Assembly: GCA_000435195.1 (NCBI GenBank)
Contig: FR880130.1
Span: 1-6,939, forward strand
Source of the DNA: Clostridium sp. CAG:169
Lineage (GTDB): Bacteria; Bacillota; Clostridia; Oscillospirales; Ruminococcaceae
Length of the DNA: 6,939 nucleotides
Reading direction: 5' to 3'
Under the pieces are notes generated by a model. It had not been told where the DNA came from. It did no database searches and saw only the letters and a list, made by a program, of their open reading frames with translations. This document shows positions 6,266 through 6,939 of the stretch, piece by piece (positions within the stretch are counted from its first letter, which is position 1; the number at the start of each line of letters is the position of its first letter). The position numbers and the translations under genes are program-made.

Positions 6266-6275
6266 TATAGCAAAA

Positions 6276-6307
6276 ACGGACGACCGATACCATAATCGGT
6301 CGCCCGT
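6276..6307 (-). terminator. Intrinsic terminator of DUF4340 gene
   Basis: A 13-position stem pairs ACGGACGACCGAT (6276-6288) with ATCGGTCGCCCGT (6295-6307), with one mismatch and a six-base loop. On the minus strand it is followed by a run of T residues (6271-6275 on the complement). It sits 20 bases after the stop codon of the DUF4340 gene and insulates the tex operon from upstream transcription. Confidence 0.9.
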
Positions 6308-6327
6308 TCTCTTCCCATTTGATAGGT

Positions 6328-6939
6328 TTAACTCAGCGAAGAAACTTCCTTTCCTTCCAGCACCTGCTGGCAGTTTTGCAAGATTTGGTAGACCAGCTGC
6401 TGCGAAGCGGTATAACGAATCTTTCCATTCAGGCTCAAGTAGACCGAACCGTTTCCGTTTGGAATCAGTTCAAATCGATCCTCCGGTCGACTGCTGTCCC
6501 GATAGGAAACGGTCATGGTCAACGCAGGCTCCAGCTCGGGCTGACCGCTGCTCATCCTTTCCGGTGGGATGGAGGTCACTGCCTGATACAACTTGCCAAA
6601 CAACTCACGGTCCACCGGCTGACCGTTGCAGGTGACCTGCTCGTCATCCTCTCCTTCGACCGTCTCCACCACAAAATCATAGCTTTCTTTCGGGGAGATG
6701 ATTTGCAGCTGTGCAATTTCTTCCGGCTCCGACGGCTGATAGATGCTTTGGGTCAGCTGCTCTGCCTGCACCTCCAGCCAACTCAGACGGCTGGCTGATA
6801 CCAGATACACCAGCGGCGAGCCATCCCGCATCAGATAAACATAGTTGTTTGCATCCGGCTCCGAGGTCCGCAAGGTAAAGGCATGGACTCCGTCCACCTG
6901 CATCGAAACGATTGAATAAGGCTCGTCGAGCCGATACTC
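6328..6939 (-). CDS. DUF4340-like protein, C-terminal part (truncated by window)
   Basis: The frame is open to the right edge: 203 residues are visible, and codons before the internal ATG at 6901-6903 read EYRLDEPYSIVS without a stop. That ATG has no Shine-Dalgarno sequence, so the true start lies outside. The visible part has beta-strand segments typical of DUF4340 (VYLMRDGSPLVYLVSASRLS, followed by SWLEVQAEQL, then a second repeat-like half with ESYDFVVETVEG and YTASQQLVYQILQNCQQVLEG). DUF4340 proteins are usually anchored by one N-terminal membrane helix and face outside; in many Firmicutes and Bacteroidota they are encoded with GldG-like and ABC-2 transporter genes. None of those partners is in this window. 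The assignment rests on overall pattern, as the family has no catalytic signature; another envelope protein is possible. Confidence 0.65.
   Translation of the reverse strand, partial: EYRLDEPYSIVSMQVDGVHAFTLRTSEPDANNYVYLMRDGSPLVYLVSASRLSWLEVQAEQLTQSIYQPSEPEEIAQLQIISPKESYDFVVETVEGEDDEQVTCNGQPVDRELFGKLYQAVTSIPPERMSSGQPELEPALTMTVSYRDSSRPEDRFELIPNGNGSVYLSLNGKIRYTASQQLVYQILQNCQQVLEGKEVSSLS

Overview
The window looks like chromosomal DNA from a spore-forming, low-to-mid GC Gram-positive bacterium of the Clostridia. The evidence is a SleB-type spore cortex hydrolase, a YdbS/YdbT pair of bacterial PH-domain membrane proteins, AGGAGG-type ribosome binding sites with frequent TTG and GTG starts, and A/T-rich intergenic DNA with sigma-A-like promoters between more GC-rich genes. 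Genus cannot be assigned from this sequence alone. I see no tRNA, rRNA, CRISPR array or insertion sequence inside the window.

Left part (1-1463). The first 218 bases hold no gene. They carry a strong leftward promoter (TTGACA, 17-base spacer, TGG-TATTAT) preceded by three T-tracts starting exactly 10 bases apart, and a second leftward TTGACA box at the very edge. This is the layout of tandem promoters for a highly expressed operon, possibly stable RNA, whose body lies outside the window. Next, on the minus strand, is a small one-pass membrane protein of unknown function. It is divergent from a plus-strand gene for a SleB-like germination lytic hydrolase (signal peptide, PG-binding domain, hydrolase domain). 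The hydrolase gene ends at a bidirectional terminator shared with the convergent operon.

Middle part (1468-6095). A four-gene minus-strand operon, in transcription order: tex (S1-domain nucleic-acid-binding protein, full length), a ydbS-like gene, a ydbT-like gene overlapping it by 23 bases, and a small lipoprotein. The gaps contain no terminators and each gene has a clear ribosome binding site. Two of these starts are non-ATG codons (TTG, GTG) with an identical AGGAGGG-ATGGA arrangement, in which an out-of-frame ATG abuts the Shine-Dalgarno sequence. The operon appears to be driven from an A/T-rich 232-base intergenic region by an extended -10 promoter.

Right part (6276-6939). A minus-strand gene truncated by the window edge encodes the C-terminal part of a probable DUF4340 protein, a family often found with GldG-type ABC transporter genes. 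It is followed by a clear intrinsic terminator.

Overall these are mostly recognisable housekeeping and sporulation-associated genes. I did not find a convincing undescribed system. The most worthwhile leads are the promoter architecture at the left edge, the repeated start-site arrangement, and the unknown small membrane protein with a possible mother-cell sporulation promoter.
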